The notes beneath the pieces are model-generated. The model was not told where the DNA came from. It did not search any database and saw only the letters and a program-made list of their open reading frames with translations. Below, in pieces: positions 6,562-15,359 of a stretch of DNA of 64,000 bases. The stretch lies in NCBI RefSeq assembly GCF_900142185.1, contig NZ_FQZZ01000001.1:248001-312000 (forward strand), read 5' to 3'. This stretch comes from Lutimaribacter pacificus. GTDB lineage: Bacteria; Pseudomonadota; Alphaproteobacteria; Rhodobacterales; Rhodobacteraceae. The first letter of the stretch is position 1. Every line of letters starts with the position of its first letter. The translations under genes and the position numbers were made by a program.

Positions 6562-9162
6562 ATGGTGGCACAGGATATGACAAAGGCACTTTCGGCCGTC
6601 GCAATCGGGGCCGCGAACTCGCTCGATTTTCTTGAAAAGGCATTCCGGCTCTATGACGCGGGCACCGTGTTCACGGTGCAGCGCGCCGGGCTCGACCTGT
6701 CGCGCTATCCGGGGCTCGATATCACCGACCGTCAGCAGGCCGACCCCGGCGGCGGGTGGGGGCGGCTGAACTTCACGCCCGACAGCAGCGACCGGCCGGC
6801 GCAGATCCTGTTCTCGTCGGGCACCGAAGGGCTGCCCAAGGCCATCGTTCTGTCCCCGCGCAACATCTCGGATGTCGTGCGCAGGCTCAACGCCGCGATG
6901 GCGGTGGACGACACGATCCGCGAGTATATCGGCGTGCCCGTCACCTATTCCTTCGGGCTGGGGCGGGTGCGCGCCGTATCGGCTGCCGGCGGACGTTTCT
7001 TCCTGCCCGAACGGTTTGACCCGGCCGAGATTCGCCGGATGCTGGACGCCGATCAGATCAACGCGGTTTCGGCGGTGCCGACCCTGTGGCGCATCGTGCT
7101 GAACAATCCCGCGGCGATCGGTGACGCGGGCGCGCGCCTCCGCTGGATCGAGATCGGCAGCCAGTATATGTCGGGCGAGGAAAAGGCCGCGCTTGCCGCG
7201 CTGTTCCCGAATGCCCGGATCGTGCAGCATTACGGCCTGACCGAGGCGTCGCGCACCACCTTCCTCGACGTGTCGCGCACGCCTGCCGACGGCCTGGAAA
7301 GCGTGGGCAGCGTAGCACCGCCGGCCGAGATCCGCATCGGGGACGAGGGCGAGATCTGCATTCGTGGCGATCACGTCGCGCTGGGCCAGCTCGCCCCGGA
7401 CGGCCAAATCGCGCCGGTGACGGAGGCCGACGGCTGGCTGCATACGAAGGATCGCGGAGACATTCGTGACGGCATGTTGTATTATCTGGGGCGGCTCGAC
7501 GATCAGATGAACATCGCGGGCGTCAACGTGAACGCCGAGAACCTCGAACGCGAGATCGTCGAACTTTGCGGCTGCGCGGGCCATATCGCCGTGACCAGCG
7601 CCCCGGACCCGCTGCGCGGCGACGCGGCGGTTGTCGCCGTCGAATCCGCGCTGGCCGAGCGTGTGCCGCTGATCGCGAAGGCGGCCGAGATCGCCCTGCG
7701 CCGGATGGGCGTCGACCAGAGCGGCGGCATTCACCTGTTCGAGGTCGATGAGATCCCCGTCACCGGCAGCGGAAAGATCCAGCGCAAGGCGCTGCGCGCG
7801 CTTTTCGAAGCCCGCGAAACCCACCCCGCCCCCGCGCCGGACAGCGCGGCCGCCGCCGACCTGACCGGGGCCGAGGATACCATCGCGCGCGCCTGGCAAA
7901 AGGTCGTGGGGCAGGTGGCCATCGGGCCGGGCGACACGTTCTACGATATCGGTGGCGACTCGCTCAGCGCGGTGCAGATCGGGCTGGTGATGGAGGGCAG
8001 CTTCGATCAGGCGACGGTGCGGGCCACGCTGGAGGGGCGCAGCCTGCGCGAGGTCGCGGCCACCCTGGACGCGCCGGCGGATGCCGCCGCGCCGCGCAAA
8101 TCCCTGCCGGACCGCACCACCGCGACATGGGCCATCAACATCACCCGCGCGCTGATGGTTTTCGCGGTGCTGACATCGCATTGGGGGCCGGGATTCTTCC
8201 AGCGCCTCGGCATCGGTTCCGAGGCCGATTTCTATCTCGGCGGTATCTACCGCATGGGAACCGAGGGCTTCGCCACCATTTTCGGCATCGGGCTGGGGTT
8301 CTTCTTCCTGCCCCGCTATGTCACTGACCGGCCGGCGGTGCACAAGCGCCTGCGCCTGTCGCTGACCCTTGTCGCGTCGGGCCTGACGCTGATGGCCCTT
8401 GTGCGGCTGTTGCTTCTGTATCTCCAGGGGCAACCGATCGGCGGGCTGCAACTGGGGCACGCCTTCTATAACATCCTGGCGTTTTACGTGCTGGCCTTCG
8501 CCACGGCGCCGCTGTGGCTGTGGTATCTCAGCCGTGGCAACGTCACCGTCCGCGCGCTGATCGTGGCGGTGCTGGGGCCGGTGCTCATGTGGGGCTTGCA
8601 GGCGCTCTTTCCCGATCAGATCGACGGGGTGGCCGAGTGGCTGCGGCTGCTGGCCGTTGCGAATTACAGCTATTTCCAGTTGCTTGCGCTGGTCTTTCCG
8701 GCCATCGCGCTGGGGTACTGGTATTCCGCGCAGAAGGACACGGCACGCGCCGGCAAGGCGATGGTGACCGGCGGCGCCATGGGCGTGGCGGTGGCGGTGC
8801 TGATCGGCCTGGACGTGCTGCCGCCCAACGCCTTTGCCACCAGCGGCTCACCGTTCTTCACCAGCCTGCTGGGATACCTTTTCTATTTCTCGACCGTCGT
8901 GACCCTCGTGGGGCTTTTCGCGCTGCTGCTGAAATCCTGGCACCGGTTCGGGGCGCTGTGCCGGGGCGTGCTTCAGATCCTGATTGTCGTCGGCGGGCTT
9001 GCCCTGCCGGTCTATGCCTTCCACGGCATCGTCATCCCGATAAAGGACATCCTTGTCGTGCTGGGGCTGCCCGGTGCCGTCGCGCTGATCGTGCCGATGG
9101 GCGCGTTCCTTGCGGTGATGGTCTATCTCGGCTGGCGTCTGCGGCGGATGTATTTCGGCTGA
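6562..9162 (+). CDS. AMP-ligase / carrier-protein / membrane acyltransferase fusion
   Basis: This 866-residue protein joins three modules. Residues about 1-420 are an ANL adenylation domain, with ATP loop LFSSGTEGLPKAI (about 82-94) and C-terminal Lys motif TGSGKIQRKALRA (about 400-412). Residues about 435-500 are a phosphopantetheine carrier domain, with the serine in GGDSLSAVQ (about 464-472). Residues about 525-866 hold some ten membrane spans resembling acyltransferase-3 (OafA-like) proteins. The simplest reading is activation of an acyl group, loading on the carrier, and transfer at the membrane to a sugar or glycan. The adenylation domain is about 80 residues short at its N-terminus compared with the family. 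A stop at 6544 rules out a longer start. The start codon itself is uncertain (6562 or 6577). Confidence 0.8.
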   Translation: MVAQDMTKALSAVAIGAANSLDFLEKAFRLYDAGTVFTVQRAGLDLSRYPGLDITDRQQADPGGGWGRLNFTPDSSDRPAQILFSSGTEGLPKAIVLSPRNISDVVRRLNAAMAVDDTIREYIGVPVTYSFGLGRVRAVSAAGGRFFLPERFDPAEIRRMLDADQINAVSAVPTLWRIVLNNPAAIGDAGARLRWIEIGSQYMSGEEKAALAALFPNARIVQHYGLTEASRTTFLDVSRTPADGLESVGSVAPPAEIRIGDEGEICIRGDHVALGQLAPDGQIAPVTEADGWLHTKDRGDIRDGMLYYLGRLDDQMNIAGVNVNAENLEREIVELCGCAGHIAVTSAPDPLRGDAAVVAVESALAERVPLIAKAAEIALRRMGVDQSGGIHLFEVDEIPVTGSGKIQRKALRALFEARETHPAPAPDSAAAADLTGAEDTIARAWQKVVGQVAIGPGDTFYDIGGDSLSAVQIGLVMEGSFDQATVRATLEGRSLREVAATLDAPADAAAPRKSLPDRTTATWAINITRALMVFAVLTSHWGPGFFQRLGIGSEADFYLGGIYRMGTEGFATIFGIGLGFFFLPRYVTDRPAVHKRLRLSLTLVASGLTLMALVRLLLLYLQGQPIGGLQLGHAFYNILAFYVLAFATAPLWLWYLSRGNVTVRALIVAVLGPVLMWGLQALFPDQIDGVAEWLRLLAVANYSYFQLLALVFPAIALGYWYSAQKDTARAGKAMVTGGAMGVAVAVLIGLDVLPPNAFATSGSPFFTSLLGYLFYFSTVVTLVGLFALLLKSWHRFGALCRGVLQILIVVGGLALPVYAFHGIVIPIKDILVVLGLPGAVALIVPMGAFLAVMVYLGWRLRRMYFG

Positions 9163-9171
9163 GGACGGGGA

Positions 9172-10374
9172 TCAGCCCGTAACCTCGCGGATTTGGGCCA
9201 GCAGGGTCCGGGCCTCCTGCCCGATATCGTGTCGCGCCTCGACGCGTGCGCGCCCTTCGGCGCCCATGGCGGCCAGCGTGCCGGCATCGGTTTCCAGCGC
9301 CGCGCGCATCGCGGCGGCGATGCGCTCCACCGAACCGGCGGGCACCATCCAGCCGCAGCTGTCGTCGACCAGTTCGGGAATCCCCGCGATGAAGCTGGAA
9401 ATCGCCGGTCGCCCCAGCGCGAAGGCTTCCATGATCACGACCGGCAGCCCCTCGGCAAAGCTGGGCAGGACCAGCGCGCGGGCGCGGCCCAGTTCCCTGC
9501 GCACCTCGGCATTGTCGCGCCAGCCCAGCAGCGTCACGTTCCGCTCCAGCCCGTGCCGGGTGATCGCGGCCTCGATTTCGGGCCGCGTGTCGCCATCGCC
9601 GATCAGGCGCAGTTGCACGCCCGGATGGGTCTGCGCGACCTGTGCCACGGCTTCGACGATCAGCACCTGCGCCTTTTGCGGGCAAAGCCGCCCGACACAG
9701 ACGAAGGGGGCGCTTTCGTCGAAGGGCGCATCGCTCGGCGGATAGTCGTCCAGATTCACGCCGCAATGCACGATGCGCAGCTTGCCCCAGTGTTCCATCC
9801 CCGCCGCCAGCGCCAGTTGCACCCGCGCGAAATCCGATATCGCCGCGACGAACCGCGCCTCGGCCACCTTCATCGCCAGCGAGGCCGGGCCCCAGTCCAC
9901 GAACTCGTCCGGCCCGTGCGCGGTAAAGCTGTAGCCCGGCCCGCCCAGGCGGTGCGACAACAGCGCCACGGCGGCGGTATTGGTGGAAAAATGCGCGTGG
10001 ATATGGGCGATCCCGTCCCGCGCGGCGCGGCGTTTCAGCGACACCGCCTCAAGCAGGTAGGCCACATGCGGTACGAACCCGCGCCCGGCATTGCGCCACA
10101 GCCGTGCCCAGCCTTTCAGCGCCCGCCAGACCCCGGCCGGGTTGGTCGCGCATTCCGCCGCGAAATCGCCCAGCAGCGCCGGCACGCGCCCCGACAGCAG
10201 GTAGAACGTGCGCTCCTGCTCGGCGCGGTCGGCAGGGTCCACCAGCGCGCCCTCCCACGGCCGCAGGGCATAGCGCATCACTGCGACGCCCTCGGCCTCG
10301 ATCGCGTGTATCTCGCGCCGGATGAAGGTGCCGCTGATGACCGGATACATATTCATCAGATAACCGATACGCAT
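9172..10374 (-). CDS. glycosyltransferase family 4 type
   Basis: This 400-residue protein begins MRIGYLMNMYPVISGTF, typical of GT-B retaining transferases. It carries IHAHFSTNTAAVA in the N-domain, FVCVGRLCPQKAQVLIVEAV at the start of the nucleotide-sugar domain, and the EX7E-like segment PSFAEGLPVVIMEAFALGRP near the C-terminus. It probably adds a hexose to a growing surface glycan on the cytoplasmic face. The start at 10374 is chosen because the family signature begins there; the longer open frame upstream has no homology that I recognise. The gene is convergent with the acyltransferase fusion, with only 9 bp between. Confidence 0.88.
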   Translation of the reverse strand: MRIGYLMNMYPVISGTFIRREIHAIEAEGVAVMRYALRPWEGALVDPADRAEQERTFYLLSGRVPALLGDFAAECATNPAGVWRALKGWARLWRNAGRGFVPHVAYLLEAVSLKRRAARDGIAHIHAHFSTNTAAVALLSHRLGGPGYSFTAHGPDEFVDWGPASLAMKVAEARFVAAISDFARVQLALAAGMEHWGKLRIVHCGVNLDDYPPSDAPFDESAPFVCVGRLCPQKAQVLIVEAVAQVAQTHPGVQLRLIGDGDTRPEIEAAITRHGLERNVTLLGWRDNAEVRRELGRARALVLPSFAEGLPVVIMEAFALGRPAISSFIAGIPELVDDSCGWMVPAGSVERIAAAMRAALETDAGTLAAMGAEGRARVEARHDIGQEARTLLAQIREVTG

Positions 10375-10649
10375 AGGTGAAATTCCCTGAACGATCCTGC
10401 CTGCGGTCGCGGCCCGCGATTGCGGTGTAGCGGAAAATCCCGTCGCCGCACAGGCGGGAATGCCCCTGCGCGATGTCAACACTGTGGCCAGAACCGGGAA
10501 ATCCCAAGGTTGCCGTGCGGCCCCACCCGCTGCCGGAATACACTGGCCGGCAGGTTCACCGTCGACAAACACCGCCTGGAACGGCTATCGCGTTGACCTG
10601 ACGGTTTTGAAATGTCTGATTTGAACAAGGCAATTGACGGCGGATTGGC

Positions 10650-11513
10650 ATGACGGCGCAGGGCACGGGGCATTCGGGGCATGACGGGGCGGTTTCGGTC
10701 GTCATCGCCGCCCGCAACGAAGAGGGCTATATCGGCGATTGCCTGCGCTCGCTGCTGGCGCAGGATGCCGACGCCGGGGCGGTTCAGGTGATCGTTGCCG
10801 CCAATGCCTGCACCGACCGCACCGCCGGGGTGGCCGCCGGGTTTGCCCCCCGGTTTGCGGAACGCGGCTGGCAGCTTGACGTGATCGAGGTGCCGGAGCC
10901 GGGCAAGCCCAACGCGCTGAACGCGGGCGATGCCGCCGCCCATGGCGGAATGCGCGCCTTCCTCGACGCCGATGTGCGGCTCGATCCCGCGATGCTGGGG
11001 CAGTTGCGCGCGGCGCTTGCCCCCGATGCCCCGCTATACGCCACCGGCACGCTTGCCGTCACCCGCGCCGAAAGCTGGGTAACGCGGCAATACGCGCGGC
11101 TCTGGGTCGACCTGCCATTTGTCAGGGGCGGCGCGGTGGGCGCCGGGCTTTTTGCCGTGAACAAGGCGGGGCGCGCGCGCTGGGGGGATTTCCCCGCGAT
11201 CATCTCGGACGATACCTTCGTGCGGCTGCAATTCACGCCCGAGGAACGCATCGAGGTGCCCGCCCGCTATCACTGGCCGATGGTCGAGGGCTTCGGCAAC
11301 CTCGTCCGCGTCCGCCGCAGGCAGGACGAGGGCGTGCGCGAACTGCACAGGCTCTGGCCCGGACTGGCCGATCGCGAGGCCAAGGACACCCTGTCCCGCG
11401 CTCAACTGGCCGGGCTTTTCCTGCGCAAGCCCGTGCCGTTCATCGTCTACGCGCTGGTGCATGTCGCGGTGCGCCTGAAACGCTCGGGCACGGAATGGAC
11501 AAGGGGGAGGTAG
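10650..11513 (+). CDS. glycosyltransferase family 2
   Basis: This 287-residue GT-A protein shows AVSVVIAARNEEGYIGDCL at the N-terminus and FLDADVRLDPAML, which carries the DXD metal-binding motif. A hydrophobic C-terminal segment (FIVYALVHVAVRL) may anchor it to the inner membrane. It probably forms a glycan linkage in the polysaccharide pathway. It is divergent from the GT4 gene and lies 4 bp before a sulfotransferase-type gene, so the two are likely co-transcribed. Sugar specificity cannot be read from the sequence. Confidence 0.85.
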   Translation: MTAQGTGHSGHDGAVSVVIAARNEEGYIGDCLRSLLAQDADAGAVQVIVAANACTDRTAGVAAGFAPRFAERGWQLDVIEVPEPGKPNALNAGDAAAHGGMRAFLDADVRLDPAMLGQLRAALAPDAPLYATGTLAVTRAESWVTRQYARLWVDLPFVRGGAVGAGLFAVNKAGRARWGDFPAIISDDTFVRLQFTPEERIEVPARYHWPMVEGFGNLVRVRRRQDEGVRELHRLWPGLADREAKDTLSRAQLAGLFLRKPVPFIVYALVHVAVRLKRSGTEWTRGR

Positions 11514-11517
11514 GGGG

Positions 11518-12324
11518 ATGGAGCACCACGTCATCCTGACCCTCGGCCGCAGCGGCAGCAACACCCTGCGCGACATGCTGAACCAAAGCCCCGAGGTGCT
11601 GAATTTCGGCGAGGTTCTGGGCGAATGGAACCTTGTCCGCAAGCTCCAGCGAAAGCTGCCCTTCATGCCGCGCAGCGATGAGGCGTTCCTGGATCGGGTG
11701 CTCTATTCGCCCGGTTTCCTGCGCGGCGCGAACGGCATCCGGTCGGTGCGCAAGGTGCTGGCGGGGCAGGGCGCATCGGCCAAGCGCCTGCGGGATATCA
11801 GAACCTTCGGGATCAAGGATTTCTCGCTCAACTTCGCGCGCTACGGCCTGTCCGACTATCTGGACCGGCGCACCGATATCAAGGTGATCGGGCTGATCCG
11901 CGAGAACGTCGTGGACCGCATGATCTCGAACGCGATGCTGGGCGCGACGGGGGTGGTGGCCGCGACGGATGACAGCGGCGCGCGCAAGCGGTTGCGGATC
12001 GACCCCGCGCGCATCGCCACCCTCCTGCACGAGATCGAGACCGAGAATGCCCAGCTTGACGACATGCTGGCCCGCCTGCACGACGGGCGGAAATACGTGA
12101 TCCGGTATGACGAGCTTTTCTCCGACCGGGACAGCCGCCAGCGCCTGATGGACGGTGCCTTTGCCTTTCTCGGGGTGGCGCCGGTGCAGACGACCGAACG
12201 GATGAAAAAGATCATCCGCACGCCGATTTCCGAAACGATCGAGAATTTCGACGATTGCCTTGCCGCCGTCAAAGGCACCCCGCACGAGGCGTTGCTGCGC
12301 GCGGCGGCCGACGCGCCGGGCTGA
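11518..12324 (+). CDS. sulfotransferase-like protein
   Basis: This 268-residue protein starts HHVILTLGRSGSNTLRDML, a P-loop-like 5'-phosphosulfate site, followed by NFGEVLGEWN. The segment DIKVIGLIRENVVDRMIS (about residues 121-138) matches the 3'-phosphate-binding strand, although Glu-Asn replaces the usual Asp-Pro after Arg. KYVIRYDELFSD is also typical of sulfotransferases. It follows the GT2 gene by 4 bp and ends 4 bp before a convergent gene. The acceptor is unknown, probably a glycan. Confidence 0.75.
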   Translation: MEHHVILTLGRSGSNTLRDMLNQSPEVLNFGEVLGEWNLVRKLQRKLPFMPRSDEAFLDRVLYSPGFLRGANGIRSVRKVLAGQGASAKRLRDIRTFGIKDFSLNFARYGLSDYLDRRTDIKVIGLIRENVVDRMISNAMLGATGVVAATDDSGARKRLRIDPARIATLLHEIETENAQLDDMLARLHDGRKYVIRYDELFSDRDSRQRLMDGAFAFLGVAPVQTTERMKKIIRTPISETIENFDDCLAAVKGTPHEALLRAAADAPG

Positions 12325-12328
12325 GCCG

Positions 12329-13306
12329 TCACTTATACTCGATCAACCCGCCCCTGCGGCCGCGCAGCCGGCCCCACCAGTATTCGGCGACGCCCGTCGC
12401 TTCGGCGAACTTGCCGGTGATCAGGAAAAACGCCCGTTCCCAGGCGGCCCTGTCGCCGCCTTCGCGCAGCGCGATGCGGATCAGCCGCACGGGGTAGATC
12501 AGCAAAAGCCACAGCGCGGCCGGGCCTGCCAGCAGCGCAAGCAGCACGATAGCCAGCGGCACCGCCGCCCCCCACAGGATCGCGCGCCGCGTCTCGGTCA
12601 CCCAGTGGCGGGTGGGGCCGCGGCCGTGCAGCGCCGCGCCCTCGGCAAAGGCGTGGCCCGAGCGGCGGGTGCGTTTCCAGAACTGGCCGAACCGGGTCAT
12701 CGCGGCATCGTGCCATGTCATCTCGTGATCCAGCCGCCAGATCCGCCAACCCGCAAGGCGCAGGCGCACGCACAGCTCGGGCTCTTCGCCGGCGATCAGG
12801 TCGGGGTTGAACCCGCCCACCGCCTGCAACGCGGCGACCCGCATCAGCGCGTCGCCGCCGCAGGCCGTGGCCTCGCCCACCGGCGTATCCCATTCCCAGT
12901 CGCACAGCCGGTTATAGGGCGTGGCCCCGGGGAACCGTTCGCGCCGCCGGCCGCAGGTCACGGCGACGTCCTCATGCTGGTCCAGAAAGGCGCTTGCCGC
13001 CGCGATCCAGCCCTCGCGCAGCTCGCAATCGCCGTCGATGAACTGGACGTAACCGAACGCGCCATGTGCCAGCAGCGCATCCAGCCCCGCGTTCCGCGCC
13101 CTCGCCGCGGTAAAGGGCACGCCCATGTCCAGCGCCACCACCTCCACCCCACGCGCCCGCGCCGCCGCCACGCTGTCGTCGGTCGAGCCGGAATCGACAT
13201 AGACCACATGCGCCACCCCGCCGCGCACCGACTCCAGGCAGCGGATCAGGCGGTCGCCCTCGTTCCGGCCGATGACGACCGCGCCGATACGGGGATCAGC
13301 CGTCAT
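12329..13306 (-). CDS. glycosyltransferase family 2
   Basis: This 325-residue protein opens RIGAVVIGRNEGDRLIRCL and has VYVDSGSTDDSV and the metal-binding FIDGDCELREGW, so it is a GT-A family 2 enzyme. The C-terminal third has two hydrophobic segments (AILWGAAVPLAIVLLALLAG and ALWLLLIYPVRLI), giving a membrane-anchored form. The start at 13306 replaces a longer frame that would run deep into the neighbour. The true overlap with the upstream sulfotransferase gene is 11 bp, showing translational coupling on this strand. Confidence 0.87.
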   Translation of the reverse strand: MTADPRIGAVVIGRNEGDRLIRCLESVRGGVAHVVYVDSGSTDDSVAAARARGVEVVALDMGVPFTAARARNAGLDALLAHGAFGYVQFIDGDCELREGWIAAASAFLDQHEDVAVTCGRRRERFPGATPYNRLCDWEWDTPVGEATACGGDALMRVAALQAVGGFNPDLIAGEEPELCVRLRLAGWRIWRLDHEMTWHDAAMTRFGQFWKRTRRSGHAFAEGAALHGRGPTRHWVTETRRAILWGAAVPLAIVLLALLAGPAALWLLLIYPVRLIRIALREGGDRAAWERAFFLITGKFAEATGVAEYWWGRLRGRRGGLIEYK

Positions 13307-14147
13307 GGGCCAGGAACGGATAGCTGGCGCGCAGGTCGGGGCGGTCGGGGACCAGCCGTTGCAGCGCCTCGTAATCCTCGGCAAAGCGCGCGATCAGCCG
13401 CTGGCGCGTGGCGTCCGACAGTTCGGGGCGGTCCTGCATCTGGCGCGATTTCCTGATCCGGTCGCGCAGGCCCTGCGGGATCAGCGCCCGGCGCAGGCGC
13501 GTGGCCACCGGGTTGTCAAAGACCAGCCTGTGCAGCGGAAAACGCCGGATACGCTCGGCCGAGGCATTCATCTGCGCCAGATCGTCCCGCCAGTGCGGCG
13601 TTCCCCCATAGCCCAGAAAGGCGCAGGCCCGCTCCAGCGTCTGCTGCGGCGCGCCCTTCATCGCCTCAAGGCTCAGCACCAGCACGTTGTCGCGCCCGAA
13701 CGCCTCGATATAAGGGGCGATCTGCATGGCATAGCAGCCATAGGCGACCAGCTCCTCATGCCGGTCGAACGCCGCGTCGATTTCGCCCGACATGACGCCC
13801 ATCGTCCATTCGTGGATGTAATGCGATACCGCGCGCGCCACCGGGTCGCGGATCAGGTAGACGATCTTCGGCGCCTCCAGCACCCCGGCCATGCGCGGCA
13901 GGGCGTCGGGATGGGTGGGCCGCTTGGTGTAATGGGTGCTGGCCTCGCCCTTCAGATCGTCGGGCGCGGCACCGGCGAACAGGTTTTCGTACCAGTCCAG
14001 CCCCTTCCCATAAACGGCGTCGTCGGAAAAGAAGTTGGGCTCTTTCGGCTCGGTCATGAAGAGGCCGGGCTGCGCGCCCAGTTGCGCGGCCAGCGTGCTG
14101 GTGCCGCATTTCATCGCGCCGACGATCACGAAATCGGGCAGGGCCAT
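13296..14147 (-). CDS. PAPS-dependent sulfotransferase
   Basis: This 283-residue protein has a canonical Sulfotransfer_1 layout: FVIVGAMKCGTSTLAAQL (5'-phosphosulfate loop) at the N-terminus, EPNFFSDD, and KIVYLIRDPVARAVSHYIHE (3'-phosphate site). It resembles bacterial homologues of carbohydrate sulfotransferases. It lies 3 bp after one glycosyltransferase gene and overlaps the next, so it is probably part of a three-gene operon that builds and sulfates a glycan. The acceptor is not known. Confidence 0.9.
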   Translation of the reverse strand: MALPDFVIVGAMKCGTSTLAAQLGAQPGLFMTEPKEPNFFSDDAVYGKGLDWYENLFAGAAPDDLKGEASTHYTKRPTHPDALPRMAGVLEAPKIVYLIRDPVARAVSHYIHEWTMGVMSGEIDAAFDRHEELVAYGCYAMQIAPYIEAFGRDNVLVLSLEAMKGAPQQTLERACAFLGYGGTPHWRDDLAQMNASAERIRRFPLHRLVFDNPVATRLRRALIPQGLRDRIRKSRQMQDRPELSDATRQRLIARFAEDYEALQRLVPDRPDLRASYPFLAHDG

Positions 14148-14150
14148 CGC

Positions 14151-15140
14151 TCAGCCCCCCATCCGGCGGCCATCGGCCAGCGGCGACAGGATATTGGTCC
14201 AGATATCGCGCGCCTCCCGCGCGTTGCTGGGCGGCACCGCCTTGCCGAACAGCAGCCGCAGCCGCGCCAGCGCCCGCCCCGAGGCCCAGGCGACATTGGC
14301 CAGCACCGGCCCCGCCGGGCCGTAAGTCTGGCGAAAGAACCGCGTGCGCGAGGCATAGTAATAGCCGGGCAGCCGCTTCTTTTCCTTCGCCAGCGCCTTG
14401 ACCGGGCCGCTGCCGCCCCGGAAATGCACCGCGCGGGCCTGCGGCACATAGGCGATGCGCCAGCCCGCCTGCCGCGCGCGCCAGCAATATTCGATATCCT
14501 CGAAATACAGGAAATACCCCTCGTCCATCGGGCCGATCTCGTCGATCATCCGGCGGCGCAGAAGGATGCAGGCGAAGCTGGCCCAGCCGATCTCGTCGGG
14601 CGCGGGCGGCATCGGCAGCGCGACAAGGCGGCGCGACAGCAGCCGGCTGACCGCCCCGGTCCTTGCCCCCCGGTCGAACTCGCTCGCGGGCGAGGGGAAG
14701 CGAAAGCAGCTGGTCTGCTGTTCGCCGTCGTCATAGTCGATGCGCGGCGCGAAAAGCCCGGTCTCGGGCCGGTCGTCGGCGGCCGACAGGATCGCCGCCA
14801 GGAACCCCGGCCGCAGCACCGCGTCCGAGTTCAGCACCAGCACATACTCCGACGGCCCCGCGGCAAAGCCCTGGTTATGCCCGCCGGAAAAGCCGGAATT
14901 GGTGGCCGAGCGCACAAGGCTGACCCGGCGCGGCGCGGGCAGCGTGTCGATCCAGGCCGCGATCTCGTCGGCCGACCCGTCGCCCGACAGGTTGTCGACG
15001 ATCACCACATGGCCGTCGATATCGCCCATGTCGTCCAGAACCGATTGCGCGCATTGGATGGTCAGCGGCCCGGTCCGGTAATTGATGATGGAGATCACAA
15101 CCCTGTGGGGCTGCGAAAGGGGTCGGGGGATATCCGGCAT
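14151..15140 (-). CDS. glycosyltransferase family 2, rhamnosyltransferase-like
   Basis: This 329-residue protein shows RVVISIINYRTGPLTIQCA, VVIVDNLSGDGSADEI, NSGFSGGHNQG and LVLNSDAVLRPGFL, the signature of WbbL-type rhamnosyltransferases in GT2. The segment YFEDIEYCWRARQAGWRI supplies the usual catalytic Glu-Asp region. A start at 15140 gives the family-like N-terminus; the much longer open frame upstream is antisense to two enzyme genes. It is the first gene of the minus-strand set with the sulfotransferase and second GT2. Confidence 0.87.
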   Translation of the reverse strand: MPDIPRPLSQPHRVVISIINYRTGPLTIQCAQSVLDDMGDIDGHVVIVDNLSGDGSADEIAAWIDTLPAPRRVSLVRSATNSGFSGGHNQGFAAGPSEYVLVLNSDAVLRPGFLAAILSAADDRPETGLFAPRIDYDDGEQQTSCFRFPSPASEFDRGARTGAVSRLLSRRLVALPMPPAPDEIGWASFACILLRRRMIDEIGPMDEGYFLYFEDIEYCWRARQAGWRIAYVPQARAVHFRGGSGPVKALAKEKKRLPGYYYASRTRFFRQTYGPAGPVLANVAWASGRALARLRLLFGKAVPPSNAREARDIWTNILSPLADGRRMGG

Positions 15141-15359
15141 CAAATGGTCCGCTTGAAAATGGATCGGCGCAGGCTGCGTATGCGGCGGAGTATAGGAAGA
15201 CCGGCGCAGGCGCGTAAACCCCCGGAACGCACAGGGTTTCACGCCGCCGCCCGGAATGCCGCCTCCGGGCGACCCTGCGTCATTTTTCGCGTCCCGCCTT
15301 GCGCTCGGGGGCGTGCTCGCGGTTAATGCCGCGCAAATCGCAAGGGGAGGGGGCGCATC

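Noticed and set aside
6457-8460. 667-codon minus-strand frame opposite the AMP-ligase fusion.
   Set aside because: The plus strand shows ATP-loop, carrier serine and membrane spans; the opposite frame has no motif.
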